Shown piece by piece: positions 34,665 to 43,711 of a stretch of DNA of 64,000 nt. The stretch covers positions 434,001 to 498,000 of the forward strand of contig NZ_QKRA01000002.1 of the NCBI RefSeq assembly GCF_003362755.1, in the 5' to 3' direction. Made by a program: the position numbers and the translations under genes. This stretch comes from Marinomonas piezotolerans (GTDB lineage Bacteria > Pseudomonadota > Gammaproteobacteria > Pseudomonadales > Marinomonadaceae). Numbering within the stretch: the stretch's first letter is position 1; every line of letters begins with the position of its first letter. The notes under the pieces are model-generated. The model was given only the letters and a program-made list of their open reading frames with translations. It had not been told where the DNA came from and ran no database searches.

Positions 34665-35204
34665 ATGGACCTACCCGAAGGATCGTATATAGCGCGTTAC
34701 CTCCCTAATGCTTTTTTCTCTGACCGTTGGACAATTACTGTACCGACTAAGCGAAATGTCACCGCAATGTCCCTGTACATAGAAAGTTTGCGACGTTTGC
34801 CTAGTTGGGCGAATGCTTTTATGCGCGTGCGCAATGTGTTGTGTCGGATGGTCGGATTAAAAGACATCGGTGTTTTCCATGAGGTGTTACGTATCAAACA
34901 TCCTAATGACTATTTAGTCGGTGATCGCGTGGGGATTTTCTCGGTAGTCAGCAACGAACCTAATGAGGTGGTGCTGGAAGACTGTGATCGTCACCTTAAT
35001 GTCCGTGTCTCGATGCAAATTATTCCATCCAATCAAGACAGCACATCGCAGGTATCGATTACCACGGTGGTGCATGCGCATAACTGGTTTGGTAAGGTGT
35101 ATATGATTATCGTATACCCAGTTCATAAATTGATTCTGTGGCGCTCGACACGGCAAATAAAGTCTCTATTTCAATCGAATCGTTTTTTGATACTTCCTGA
35201 TTAA
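34665..35204 (+). CDS. DUF2867-family protein
   Basis: A 179-residue protein that resembles DUF2867 proteins, with the C-terminal pattern VHAHNWFGKVYMIIVYPVHKLI seen in that family. ATG 34665 is preceded by AAGGAG at six bases; the upstream in-frame codon at 34608 lies within the hairpin. No catalytic motif is evident and function is unknown. Neighbours give no clear hint. Confidence 0.65.
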   Translation: MDLPEGSYIARYLPNAFFSDRWTITVPTKRNVTAMSLYIESLRRLPSWANAFMRVRNVLCRMVGLKDIGVFHEVLRIKHPNDYLVGDRVGIFSVVSNEPNEVVLEDCDRHLNVRVSMQIIPSNQDSTSQVSITTVVHAHNWFGKVYMIIVYPVHKLILWRSTRQIKSLFQSNRFLILPD

Positions 35205-35316
35205 ATCTATCGCGCACGGAACGTTTGTATTTATTCTCTGGTCTACCCGTATTGAGCAAGCTATTATTCCAGCCAAATTTCAACGCGTGGCTCACGCAGC
35301 GTCAGAGGAGAAGCGT

Positions 35317-35916
35317 ATGGAACGTCACTACATTCTCGGCTATGGCAGCCTCATTAGTTCAGAAAGTCGAGCAAAGACAGGTGAAACAGGCCAAGTATGG
35401 CCGGTGAAACTACACGGATTTGAGCGCCACTGGGCGATCATGTCACCCGCTTACGGTATGAGCTCGGTGGCGATCGTTAAAGCTGACGACAAAGCCTGCA
35501 ATGGTGTGCTGATAGAAGTCCCTGAAGATCAGTTTCCGCTATTCGATGAGCGAGAAAAGGGCTATCAGCGTTCTGAAATTCAGTCCGCGCAATTGACCCC
35601 TTACTTAGATGAGTCGCTTCCAGAAGGCACTTTTTGGGTGTATCACACTGATGATGTGGTAGAGCCACATGATGAATGCCCGATCGCGTTGAGTTATGTT
35701 GATGTTATCTTGTCTGGGTGCTTAGAGCACGGTGATTCATTTGCAACGGACTTTTTGGCGTTGACCAAAGGCTGGCGAGCACCACTTAAGAACGACCGGA
35801 CAGAGCCTTTATATCCGCGTGCACAACCTCACTTGTCTACCGAGCGACTCAATCGATTATTGGCGCCGGTAACGACCTTATCTATAAAAGAGTTAGCGAT
35901 TACTTATGAGCCATAA
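35317..35916 (+). CDS. Gamma-glutamylcyclotransferase-like (AIG2/GGCT fold) protein
   Basis: A 199-residue protein with the GGCT-fold signature at the start, ILGYGSLISSESR, which forms the substrate-binding loop, followed by VKLHGFERHW and GVLIEVPEDQFPLFDEREKGY, whose Glu in DEREKGY corresponds to the catalytic glutamate. It may act on gamma-glutamyl peptides or amines. ATG 35317 has AGGAG six bases upstream. It overlaps rsmC by 11 bases. Confidence 0.8.
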   Translation: MERHYILGYGSLISSESRAKTGETGQVWPVKLHGFERHWAIMSPAYGMSSVAIVKADDKACNGVLIEVPEDQFPLFDEREKGYQRSEIQSAQLTPYLDESLPEGTFWVYHTDDVVEPHDECPIALSYVDVILSGCLEHGDSFATDFLALTKGWRAPLKNDRTEPLYPRAQPHLSTERLNRLLAPVTTLSIKELAITYEP

Positions 35917-36964
35917 CCCTCCCAGCTTATTGCTGGAGCGCAATCAAGAAGCATTTACTGGCAAAGTACTGTTTGCCAACCCAGAAGACAGCTACCCTCA
36001 AACCTTATTATCTCAGGCAGAGGTGTTTGGTTGGTGTCAGTCACGTGCGGTATACGAAGAGTTGTGCCGTGTTGGAATGCCTGACACACAACTGCATTTT
36101 GGCGCACAGTGGGATAACTCGGTAGCGTCCGAATTTGACGACATCGTTATTTATCAGCCCAAAGCCAAAGAGCTGTTAGACTACTTGTTGGCAGCTACCC
36201 TGCCACACCTTAAAACAGGCGGTCAGGTGTGGCTAGTTGGGGACAATAAAAGTGGCGTTAAGTCGTCCATGAAACGGTTGGAGACCTACCTCGATGAAGT
36301 AGGAAAACACGACAGCGCTAAACATTGTTTGCTGTTCAGCGGTCGTAAGCAAGCTGAATGTGCGCCGTTTGACTTTGCCAAGTGGGTCACGACGTGGGAA
36401 CAAGACATCGCGGGGCAACGCCTGACGCTATGCAGCATTCCAGGAGTGTTTGGTCACGGCAAACTAGATCGAGGAACGGCGATCCTGCTAGAGCAGTTGG
36501 CTGAGCACCGTTTCATGGCGGATGTGAAAAATGCACGCTTGCTTGATTTTGGTTGTGGTGATGGAATCATCAGTTTGTGGCTGCATCAACAGACAGGAGC
36601 GAACATCAGTGCATTGGATGATTCAGCATTAGCTCTGAAAGCGACAGAACTGACGTTTGCCGCCAATGATGCAAGCGATGCGCTGACATTGATCGCCTCT
36701 AATGGACTGAAGGACGTAAAGGGGCGCTTTAACTACGTTGTGACCAATCCGCCATTTCATACCGGAATGAATACCGACTACAGCATCGCCGAACGTTTCT
36801 TTATCGGTGTGAAACAGCACCTCACTTTAAATGGTGAACTGTTTGTGGTCGCAAATGACTTTTTGCGCTATGGGCCTTATATGGATGCTGCGTTGAGTAA
36901 GCATTCGCAACTGGTTCGTAAAAACGGCTTTGCTGTATATCATGCTCGGCAAAAACGTAGCTAA
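35906..36964 (+). CDS. rsmC: 16S rRNA m2G1207 methyltransferase RsmC
   Basis: A 352-residue two-domain methyltransferase. The N-terminal half is the degenerate RsmC domain; the C-terminal half (about 180-350) has the SAM loop LLDFGCGDGIIS and the catalytic VTNPPFHTGMNTDYSIAERF stretch (NPPF motif). This is the RsmC/RlmG pattern, and the length (E. coli 343) favours RsmC. It would methylate G1207 in helix 34 of 16S rRNA. Confidence 0.85.
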   Translation: MSHNPPSLLLERNQEAFTGKVLFANPEDSYPQTLLSQAEVFGWCQSRAVYEELCRVGMPDTQLHFGAQWDNSVASEFDDIVIYQPKAKELLDYLLAATLPHLKTGGQVWLVGDNKSGVKSSMKRLETYLDEVGKHDSAKHCLLFSGRKQAECAPFDFAKWVTTWEQDIAGQRLTLCSIPGVFGHGKLDRGTAILLEQLAEHRFMADVKNARLLDFGCGDGIISLWLHQQTGANISALDDSALALKATELTFAANDASDALTLIASNGLKDVKGRFNYVVTNPPFHTGMNTDYSIAERFFIGVKQHLTLNGELFVVANDFLRYGPYMDAALSKHSQLVRKNGFAVYHARQKRS

Positions 36965-36971
36965 CTGTTTG

Positions 36972-37004
36972 AGCGCAAGGCGTTGCAATGCGTCTTGCGC
37001 TTTT
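36972..37004 (+). terminator. Intrinsic terminator after rsmC
   Basis: AGCGCAAG and CTTGCGCT form the outer stem, with additional inner pairs around TTGCAA, followed by TTTTGGTTCGTTTT. A plausible terminator eight bases after the rsmC stop. Confidence 0.75.
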
Positions 37005-37128
37005 GGTTCGTTTTGGCCTCAGATTGCAAATAACCTGAGTAAATTAATCGAATACTGACACTCTCCATTGCTCAATTTCTATCGCACTGTATCTTAGTAT
37101 TTATTAGTACTCATTAAAGGTATTGTGC

Positions 37129-38643
37129 ATGGATGTTTTATTGACCATCTCCCAGTTAGTTATTCACTGGAGCGCGTTGATTGTGGTGCTGCTGTTATTG
37201 ATCGGCATTCTCTATTTGGCGGTGCTCTATTGGATCGATGTTAAGCAGACTAAACATACTATTCGCCGAAACTATCCTGTCGTAGGGCGTATGCGTTATG
37301 TGCTGGAACATTTGGGTGAATTTTTCCGACAGTATTTTTTTGCATTAGATCGTGATGAGCGTCCTTTTAACCGAGCTGAGCGCTCTTGGGCATATCGTGC
37401 TGCTAAGCATGAAGACACCACGGTCGCATTTGGTTCGACCCGCTCCCTCGAGATCCCTGGCGATATCTTCTTTGTTAACAGTGTTTTCCCCAAACTCTCG
37501 GAAGAGGCACAACCACCTAAGGAAGTGTGCGTTGGAGAATTTACGGCGCGTAAGCCATATCGTACTAATTCGCTAGTCAATATTTCTGGGATGAGTTTTG
37601 GCGCACTGTCCAAGCCTGCTGTGCAAGCGCTATCGCGAGGCGCGAAAGCATCCGGAATTTGGATGAACACGGGGGAAGGCGGTTTATCTCCCTATCACCT
37701 CGAAGGCGGTTGCGACATCGTGTTTCAGATTGGAACCGCAAAATATGGCGTTCAAGACGATAAGGGGCATTTAGATCTTGAGCGACTAAAGAGCGTTACG
37801 GGTCATGATCAAGTCAAAATGGTTGAAATCAAACTGAGCCAAGGTGCGAAGCCTGGCAAAGGCGGAATGCTGCCCGGCGCAAAAGTGACGGCGGAGATAG
37901 CGGCAGTGCGCGCTATTAAAGAAGGTGAAGACTCGATCAGCCCTAACCGCCATGTGGATATTGAAACCACGGATGATTTACTGGATATGATTCATACGGT
38001 GCGTGATGTGAGTGGTAAACCGACAGGGATCAAAATGGTAGTTGGCGATCTCGCATTCTTTGATGAACTGTTTCAACGTGTTCACGAGCGTGGTTTGGAT
38101 TATGCGCCTGATTTCATTACGCTGGACAGTGCCGATGGCGGAACGGGAGCCGCTCCTCAATCGTTGATGGACTTCGTAGGTATGACAGTACGTGAAAGCT
38201 TACCTGCTGTGGTAAATAAAGTGACTTCCTATGGTCTAAGAAAACGTATCAAAATCATAGCGACAGGCAAGCTTATTACGCCGGGTAAAGCCGCTTGGGC
38301 CTTTGCAATGGGGGCGGATTTTGTTGTCAGTGCACGTGGATTTTTGTTTTCGTTAGGCTGTATTCAAGCGTTGCGTTGCAACAAAAATACCTGCCCAACA
38401 GGTATCACGACCCACAATAAGTCGTTGCAGAAAGGACTCGTGCCGCAAGAAAAATCCGTGCGAGTGGCGAATTATGCGAATGAAATGGCGTACAGCATTA
38501 GTTTGATTGCTCATTCCTGCGGCGTCAGCGAAGCGAGACAGTTAGCTCGTAAACACGTGCGTTTAATTGAAGATCAGAGCCGTTCCAGCAATTATGCGGA
38601 CTTGAATCCGTTGCCAAAGGAAGGGGCGAGCTTAGAAAAGTAA
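37129..38643 (+). CDS. FMN-binding glutamate-synthase-family protein, membrane-anchored
   Basis: A 504-residue protein homologous to the FMN/iron-sulfur synthase domain of glutamate synthase, but lacking the glutaminase and C-terminal domains. One N-terminal membrane helix (about 14-36) anchors it. The core has NISGMSFGALSKPAVQALSRGA, LDSADGGTGAAP and a Cys-x5-Cys-x4-Cys cluster (C411, C417, C422) like the 3Fe-4S site. ATG 37129 has AAAGG upstream. Precise reaction unknown; stand-alone GltB-like proteins may use other donors. Confidence 0.82.
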   Translation: MDVLLTISQLVIHWSALIVVLLLLIGILYLAVLYWIDVKQTKHTIRRNYPVVGRMRYVLEHLGEFFRQYFFALDRDERPFNRAERSWAYRAAKHEDTTVAFGSTRSLEIPGDIFFVNSVFPKLSEEAQPPKEVCVGEFTARKPYRTNSLVNISGMSFGALSKPAVQALSRGAKASGIWMNTGEGGLSPYHLEGGCDIVFQIGTAKYGVQDDKGHLDLERLKSVTGHDQVKMVEIKLSQGAKPGKGGMLPGAKVTAEIAAVRAIKEGEDSISPNRHVDIETTDDLLDMIHTVRDVSGKPTGIKMVVGDLAFFDELFQRVHERGLDYAPDFITLDSADGGTGAAPQSLMDFVGMTVRESLPAVVNKVTSYGLRKRIKIIATGKLITPGKAAWAFAMGADFVVSARGFLFSLGCIQALRCNKNTCPTGITTHNKSLQKGLVPQEKSVRVANYANEMAYSISLIAHSCGVSEARQLARKHVRLIEDQSRSSNYADLNPLPKEGASLEK

Positions 38644-38740
38644 TGCACTCATCAAGTGCCGATTAGATTCGTCGCGATAAATGGATATTGCTTCCAATCG
38701 GGGCTAGCGGTAAAGTTCAGACTCAAATTTATTAATCGAA

Positions 38741-38880
<140 letters not shown>

Positions 38881-38903
38881 CAAGTCTCTCACGAATGTGA
38901 CGG

Positions 38904-38969
38904 AGCGCCATGTGCGTCTTATCACTGTGGTGGGACAGTGGCGCTTTAGCATCTTTTGCTAACGGCGCT
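38904..38969 (+). promoter_or_regulatory. Putative expression platform of the FMN riboswitch
   Basis: AGCGCC at 38904-38909 can pair either with GGCGCT at 38940-38945 (with the extra stem CACTGT/ACAGTG inside) or with GGCGCT at 38964-38969, which is followed by TTGTTTCTT. The two pairings are mutually exclusive, as expected for an expression platform. Which state FMN favours is not known. Confidence 0.5.
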
Positions 38970-39026
38970 TTGTTTCTTGGCAGCTTAATCATCACCCCTG
39001 TGACTCTTATTATTGGAGAATGAGAG

Positions 39027-39965
39027 ATGGCAGGTACTTTCTTTATCATGCTTGCGTGTTTTACGTGGGCGCTTGATACCCTTATCCGTTACCCCTTGCT
39101 GACCTCAGGTTACAGCACTTTGCAAGTGGTATTGCTTGAGCATTTTGTATTGGTATTGATTACGGCACCGCTGTTATGGCGTTATCGTCATCACTATCGC
39201 CAGCTCAGTAAAGCCTCTTGGGCGAGCGTATTTTTCATCGGTGGTGTCGGTTCTGCGTTAGGTACGCTGGCCTTTACCGAAGCCTTTCATTATTTGAACC
39301 CGACCGTCGTGATTTTACTGCAAAAGTTACAACCTGTAATTGCGGTCTTGCTCGCGTTTGGTTTGCTTAAAGAGCAGATACGCGGGCACTTTGTACGTTG
39401 GTCGGTGGTGATTTTGAGTGGCAGCTTGTTAATGATTGCGCCAGATATTTTGTCCCTCGGGGATGCGCGCTGGCATTATTCGGATGCAGAGATAGACATT
39501 CTGAAAGGATATGGTTTCACTTTACTTGCGGTGCTGGCTTGGGGCGCTGCTACCGTTTGCGGAAAGTATTTGTCGTATCAGAGTGTACCTGCCAATGCGA
39601 TTATGTCAGGGCGTTTTCTGTCAGGGTTATTGGTGTTAGCAGTACTGTCGCTGGGCAACCGCGATAGTCTGACTACTATGGCGTTGGACGATATGAGTGC
39701 GCTGGTGGTCATGGCGCTCCTCAGCGGGTTGTTGGGGATGTGGTTGTATTATCAAGGACTGCGTACTGTTAGTGCCCAATTGGCGACGATGGTGGAGCTT
39801 ACTTTTCCGGTATTTGCAGCGCTCATTAACTGGGTGTTTTTGGATATGTCATTGACCGTCTATCAAGTTGGCGGAGCATTGCTTTTGGTGGCAGGGAACA
39901 TTGGTCTTCGGTTAAAAGATTTGCGTCACGCATCGCGTCATGAACTTACTGAGGTGCCAGCCTAA
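39027..39965 (+). CDS. EamA-family (DMT) transporter, probable riboflavin importer
   Basis: A 312-residue inner-membrane protein with ten predicted helices in two EamA repeats (second repeat from about 160). The FMN riboswitch upstream links it to flavin supply; DMT-type riboflavin importers (RibN, ImpX) are known riboswitch targets. The sequence alone does not tell RibN from ImpX, so no symbol is given. ATG 39027 follows GGAG. A near-perfect 43-base inverted repeat follows the stop. Confidence 0.78.
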   Translation: MAGTFFIMLACFTWALDTLIRYPLLTSGYSTLQVVLLEHFVLVLITAPLLWRYRHHYRQLSKASWASVFFIGGVGSALGTLAFTEAFHYLNPTVVILLQKLQPVIAVLLAFGLLKEQIRGHFVRWSVVILSGSLLMIAPDILSLGDARWHYSDAEIDILKGYGFTLLAVLAWGAATVCGKYLSYQSVPANAIMSGRFLSGLLVLAVLSLGNRDSLTTMALDDMSALVVMALLSGLLGMWLYYQGLRTVSAQLATMVELTFPVFAALINWVFLDMSLTVYQVGGALLLVAGNIGLRLKDLRHASRHELTEVPA

Positions 39966-39984
39966 GGAAGACTGTCTTCTTAGT

Positions 39985-40027
39985 AGATAGCCATGATGGG
40001 CAACTAAGTTGCCCATCATGGCTATCT
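39985..40027. terminator. Perfect 21-bp inverted repeat between convergent genes
   Basis: AGATAGCCATGATGGGCAAC (39985-40004) continues for one more base and pairs perfectly with 40007-40027 across a single A. Just before it, GAAGAC-T-GTCTTC forms a second small palindrome. The element lies between the EamA stop (39965) and the ThDP enzyme stop (40039). It lacks a U-tract on either side, so termination is likely but not of the textbook kind. Confidence 0.55.
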
Positions 40028-40038
40028 GATTAAGTTGA

Positions 40039-41745
40039 TTATCCTAAGAAAGCGGTCACAGGTACTTCACTGTCTTCAAGACGACGTGTGTATACGTCCA
40101 CTAACGTGGGGCCATCCGTCTCAAATGCTTCTTTTAGTGTTGCGGCTAGCTCGTTTGGATCCTCTACTTTCCATGATTTTAGTCCGTAAGCTTCGGCTAC
40201 TTTGGCGTGGTCAGTGGTTGAGAATTCTGTAGAGAAATAGCGTTTACCAAAAGAGCGATCTTGCCCAGCACGTATCCAGCCGAAGCTTGAGTTGTTGAGC
40301 ACAATTAGCGTCACAGGTAAGTTGTAGCGAACAATCGTTTCCAATTCACCGGATGAGAAACCAAAGCTGCCATCACCCATAACCCCCACAACTTTGCGTC
40401 CCGTATTAGCAAAATGAGCACCTACAACACCAGGTAAAGCAAAACCTAGACCTCCGTGAAAACGGTGGAATATGAATGAACGACCAGAGGATTGCGTTTC
40501 GAAAAATGCGCATAGAAATGGTGTAGGTGTGCCAGGGTCTGATACGACAATCGCGTCGTCAGGTAATGATTTTTGCAATTCCGTTACAAAGCGCTCACCG
40601 TAGATTGGTTGTTCATTCGATTGAGAGTAACGATCAAAACGTTCCTTTTTCTGTACTTTTGAGGCTGCAACCGCTTTTGGTCCCCACTCCGTCAATCTGC
40701 TCTTAGATTCTGTGGTGGCTAAGAGCGGAAGAAGCTGTGCTAAAGTCGCTTTCGCATCGCCCACTAAAGAAACATCCGTTAGGTAGTTGGCGCCGATCGA
40801 TTTAGGATCGATATCGATATGCAGTATTTTTTTCTCGCCATTATGGGGATTAGTCCGTTTTTCACTTGTGACTGACCCAACACGACAGCCGACATATACG
40901 AGTGTGTCGGCTTCCCGTAAAACATCGCGTGCGCCGGCGGTTGAACCATTGGTGCCAATCGTTCCCATCGCTAGCGGATGGGTTTCGGTGATGGTTCCTT
41001 TCGCTGAAATTGTCGTGCCAATTGCTGCGCCTAATGTTTCAGCAACGGCTTGTAGTTCTTCTACCGCATTGGAATGCATGACTCCACCGCCGCAAATGAT
41101 CGCAATTTTCTCTGACTCTAGTAGTAACTTAGCTGCTGCTTGCAGGTCCTCAGATGCTGGCAGGGTGCGGCGGCAAGGGAAATGACCAAACGACCCATCG
41201 CCCCAAACTTCCTCTGGGTCGAGCTCACCTTTTAACACATCGTATGGGAGGCCTAGATGTGCTGCGCCTGGTACGCCAGATGTCATAGCGTTAAAAGCGG
41301 CCCGTACCGCAGTCGGAACAACTTCAGGGGTCTCTGTTACGCGTGTGTATTTAGTGAAGGTTTTAAAAAGCGCTTCTTGATCACACTCAGTTAAAACAAA
41401 GCGATCTCGGCCTGCAACGGGTATATCAGAGGTAATAGCTAAGACGGGAATGGTAGTGCCATTGGCTTCGGCAATCCCTGGCACCATGTAGGTTGCCCCT
41501 GCGCCACTTGGTCCTTCTACGACACCGACACGATTTGTTAAGCGAGCATAGACATCCGCCATGTACGCAGCAGAGCGTTCATCGCGAGTTAGAATATGAG
41601 TTATGCCGTGCTCCAGTTTGGTAAGGCTGTCGTAAAATGGCAGGCTGGTATCACCACAGACCCCAAAAATATGTTTGACGCCCATTTTATCCAGCATCAT
41701 GACTAAAGCATCTGCACCGGTAATTTTTTGCTTAACGTTTGACAT
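40039..41745 (-). CDS. Thiamine-diphosphate-dependent enzyme (acetolactate synthase/decarboxylase superfamily)
   Basis: A 568-residue ThDP enzyme with PYR, central and PP domains. The PYR domain has the cofactor-activating Glu in LTRDERSAAYMAD (about E56). The PP domain has the GDGSFGFSSGELET metal-ThDP motif ending in LIVLNN. It is not close to Xsc or to canonical IlvB at the active site, so a 2-oxo-acid decarboxylase or carboligase is the safest call. ATG 41745 has AGAGGA upstream; the frame extends to 41814. Divergent from an Lrp-type regulator. Confidence 0.8.
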   Translation of the reverse strand: MSNVKQKITGADALVMMLDKMGVKHIFGVCGDTSLPFYDSLTKLEHGITHILTRDERSAAYMADVYARLTNRVGVVEGPSGAGATYMVPGIAEANGTTIPVLAITSDIPVAGRDRFVLTECDQEALFKTFTKYTRVTETPEVVPTAVRAAFNAMTSGVPGAAHLGLPYDVLKGELDPEEVWGDGSFGHFPCRRTLPASEDLQAAAKLLLESEKIAIICGGGVMHSNAVEELQAVAETLGAAIGTTISAKGTITETHPLAMGTIGTNGSTAGARDVLREADTLVYVGCRVGSVTSEKRTNPHNGEKKILHIDIDPKSIGANYLTDVSLVGDAKATLAQLLPLLATTESKSRLTEWGPKAVAASKVQKKERFDRYSQSNEQPIYGERFVTELQKSLPDDAIVVSDPGTPTPFLCAFFETQSSGRSFIFHRFHGGLGFALPGVVGAHFANTGRKVVGVMGDGSFGFSSGELETIVRYNLPVTLIVLNNSSFGWIRAGQDRSFGKRYFSTEFSTTDHAKVAEAYGLKSWKVEDPNELAATLKEAFETDGPTLVDVYTRRLEDSEVPVTAFLG

Positions 41746-41945
41746 AGAATCCTCTGTTTTAATTTGTTCGAGCAACCAAAAACGATTAGCCTGATGAAAG
41801 CGCGATGGACCCAAAACATTCGCTTTCCACCTGTTACCTGAGCTTGGTTGGCATAGTAGTTGATTAGTGTGAATTCAGTGTCCTATGCAATGCAGCCGGA
41901 TATAACTATACAAATTATCGGATTTATGGGTGTTTCCGTCATTTT

Positions 41946-41959
41946 ATTGGAGTGAATAT
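41946..41959 (+). promoter_or_regulatory. Shine-Dalgarno site for the Lrp-family gene start
   Basis: TTGGAGTG precedes the plus-strand start region at 41952-41960, and fits an ATG at 41958 (MSKWFKN) with GGAG five to six bases away better than the GTG at 41952. Confidence 0.5.
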
Positions 41960-42455
41960 GTCAAAGTGGTTTAAAAATGAATTAGATCGTAAGTTGGTAG
42001 CGCTACTTCAAGTCAATGCTAGAGAATCAACCAGCAGCTTGGCGAAGAAACTGGGAGTTGCTCGATCTACCGTTCATGAGCGGATAACAAGACTCGAAAA
42101 AACAGGTGTGATTACCGGATATTCGGCTGTTTTGAGTCGTAACCCATCGGAAGGTAATGTCCAAGCGATGGTGATGTTGTCCGTGGAGCAGCGCCGAGGT
42201 AAACAGGTGGTTGCGCGATTGAACAGCTTCCCTTCGGTGAAGGTGTGTCTTGCCGTGAATGGCAGCTATGACTACTTTCTCAGTATTGAAGAGCCTACAT
42301 TGGAAGAGCTTGATGAGTTGCTAGATGAGATTGGAGATATTCCAGGAGTTGAGCGTTCAACGTCTTGGATTGTGCTCAGTCGAAAGTTTGACCGACGTTA
42401 TAAAGAGGTATTGGAAATGGTCAAAACTCAAATGAGTGAAGTGGAAGAGTATTAG
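41958..42455 (+). CDS. Lrp/AsnC-family transcriptional regulator
   Basis: A 165-residue regulator with an N-terminal HTH (about 12-60; LDRKLVALLQVNARESTSSLAKK and VARSTVHERITRLE split by the turn) and a C-terminal RAM effector domain (about 70-150) that usually binds amino acids. It lies between the ThDP enzyme (divergent) and the TRAP operon (same direction), and a palindrome follows at 42499. It probably controls both in response to an amino acid. GTG 41952 is an alternative start two codons upstream. Confidence 0.88.
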   Translation: MSKWFKNELDRKLVALLQVNARESTSSLAKKLGVARSTVHERITRLEKTGVITGYSAVLSRNPSEGNVQAMVMLSVEQRRGKQVVARLNSFPSVKVCLAVNGSYDYFLSIEEPTLEELDELLDEIGDIPGVERSTSWIVLSRKFDRRYKEVLEMVKTQMSEVEEY

Positions 42456-42498
42456 TTGTGAACAGAGAGGCTCGTAGAGGGGATTTACACGAACTTTG

Positions 42499-42510
42499 AA
42501 ATGATCATTT
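42499..42510. promoter_or_regulatory. Palindrome upstream of the TRAP operon, candidate Lrp-family site
   Basis: AAATGATCATTT is a perfect 12-base palindrome in the 211-base gap before the TRAP binding protein gene. CGTCATTTT motifs occur nearby (42586) and before the Lrp gene (41937). Location fits a regulator site; binding is inference. Confidence 0.4.
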
Positions 42511-42666
42511 TCAGAAATAAAAGTGTCATTTCCGTACCATTGCGCGTTTTAGGCGTCATAATGATGGGTTTTTGAAAAAAGTCGTCATTTTGTATAGTGC
42601 AATACTCAAAAGTAGGTGGTTATATAATTAAGCCGTCAAAAAATATCATGAATAAGGAATAACGAA

Positions 42667-43653
42667 ATGCATAAAAAAACAATTTTAAACAGCACTAAAG
42701 CCGTCTTAGGTGGCATCACCTTAGCGTTATCTAGTGTGTCATTCGCAGCTGATACATGGGATATGCCTTTGGCGTACTCAGCATCAAACTATCATTCTGT
42801 GATAGCAAAAGAGTTTGCTGAGCAAGTTACCGGCGCTCAAGATGAAATTGAAGTTATCACACACCCTTCAGGTTCATTATTCAAAGGTGGTGAGATTTAC
42901 AGCTCTGTGCGTCGAGGGTTAGCGCCTATTGGTGAGCGTTTGATCTCTGCGCTAAGTAATGAAGATCCAATTTATTCTATCGATGCCGTTCCGTTCCTTG
43001 CTACGGACTTTGATTCCTCTTGGAGGCTTTATCAAGCGTCTAAGCCTGCGATGGAAGAAGTTCTTAAAAAGCATCGCTTGAAATTGCTTTATTCAATTCC
43101 TTGGCCTCCACAAGGTTTATATGCCAGCAAGGAAATTAATTCTGTGGCGGATATGAAAGGCTTAACGTTCCGTGCGTACAACCCAGCGACGTCTAAGATT
43201 GCCGAAATGATGGGAGCTATCCCAACGAAAGTTGAAGCTGCGGAAGTATCGCAAGCCTTTGCTACAGGTGTCGCGGAAAGCATGTTGTCGTCTGGTTCTA
43301 CAGGTTACGATCAGAAACTGTGGGAACATGTAGATTACTGGTACGACGTGAAAGCGTGGTTACCTAAAAACATGGTTTTTGTGAACGTTCGTGCATGGAA
43401 CCAGCTATCTCCAGAGACACAAGACGTTATTCTTAAAGCATCTGCCGATGCAGAGAAAAAAGGTTGGGCAAAAGCTCGCGAATTGGCTGATTGGTACAAA
43501 AAAGAATTGGCTGCAAATGGTATGACAGTGCAGGAAGCGTCTCCGAAACTGAAGTCTGATTTGCAAGCTATCGGTGTCACTATGACAAACGACTGGCTTA
43601 AAGAGGCTGGTGAAAAAGGTCAGTCTGTAATAGAAGCTTATAAGGCCATGTAA
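42667..43653 (+). CDS. TRAP transporter periplasmic binding protein (DctP family)
   Basis: A 328-residue periplasmic protein for a TRAP importer. It has a signal peptide (about 1-27, ending FAA) and the DctP-family core; the MKGLTFRAYNP segment holds the conserved Arg that usually salt-bridges a substrate carboxylate. Membrane subunits follow downstream. TRAP substrates are normally organic acids or amino acids with a carboxylate. GAATAACGA precedes the ATG, a weak ribosome site. Confidence 0.88.
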   Translation: MHKKTILNSTKAVLGGITLALSSVSFAADTWDMPLAYSASNYHSVIAKEFAEQVTGAQDEIEVITHPSGSLFKGGEIYSSVRRGLAPIGERLISALSNEDPIYSIDAVPFLATDFDSSWRLYQASKPAMEEVLKKHRLKLLYSIPWPPQGLYASKEINSVADMKGLTFRAYNPATSKIAEMMGAIPTKVEAAEVSQAFATGVAESMLSSGSTGYDQKLWEHVDYWYDVKAWLPKNMVFVNVRAWNQLSPETQDVILKASADAEKKGWAKARELADWYKKELAANGMTVQEASPKLKSDLQAIGVTMTNDWLKEAGEKGQSVIEAYKAM

Positions 43654-43659
43654 CTTCTA

Positions 43660-43681
43660 AGAGGGGGCGGTTCCGCCCTCT
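43660..43681 (+). terminator. Hairpin between dctP- and dctQ-like genes
   Basis: AGAGGG-GG-CGG pairs with CCGCCCTCT around TT, followed by TCTTCTGTCTC. It probably stops a fraction of transcripts or protects the upstream mRNA, giving more binding protein than membrane subunits. Confidence 0.6.
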
Positions 43682-43711
43682 CTTCTGTCTCGATATCTGC
43701 AGGATTTTTAT

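Noticed and set aside
40039-41745. Sulfoacetaldehyde acetyltransferase (Xsc) for the ThDP enzyme, given TauD- and TauE-family genes in the window
   Set aside because: The N-terminal active-site region (RDERSAAYMAD) and the PP-domain do not read like Xsc, and no phosphotransacetylase or taurine dehydrogenase is adjacent. I keep only the superfamily call.
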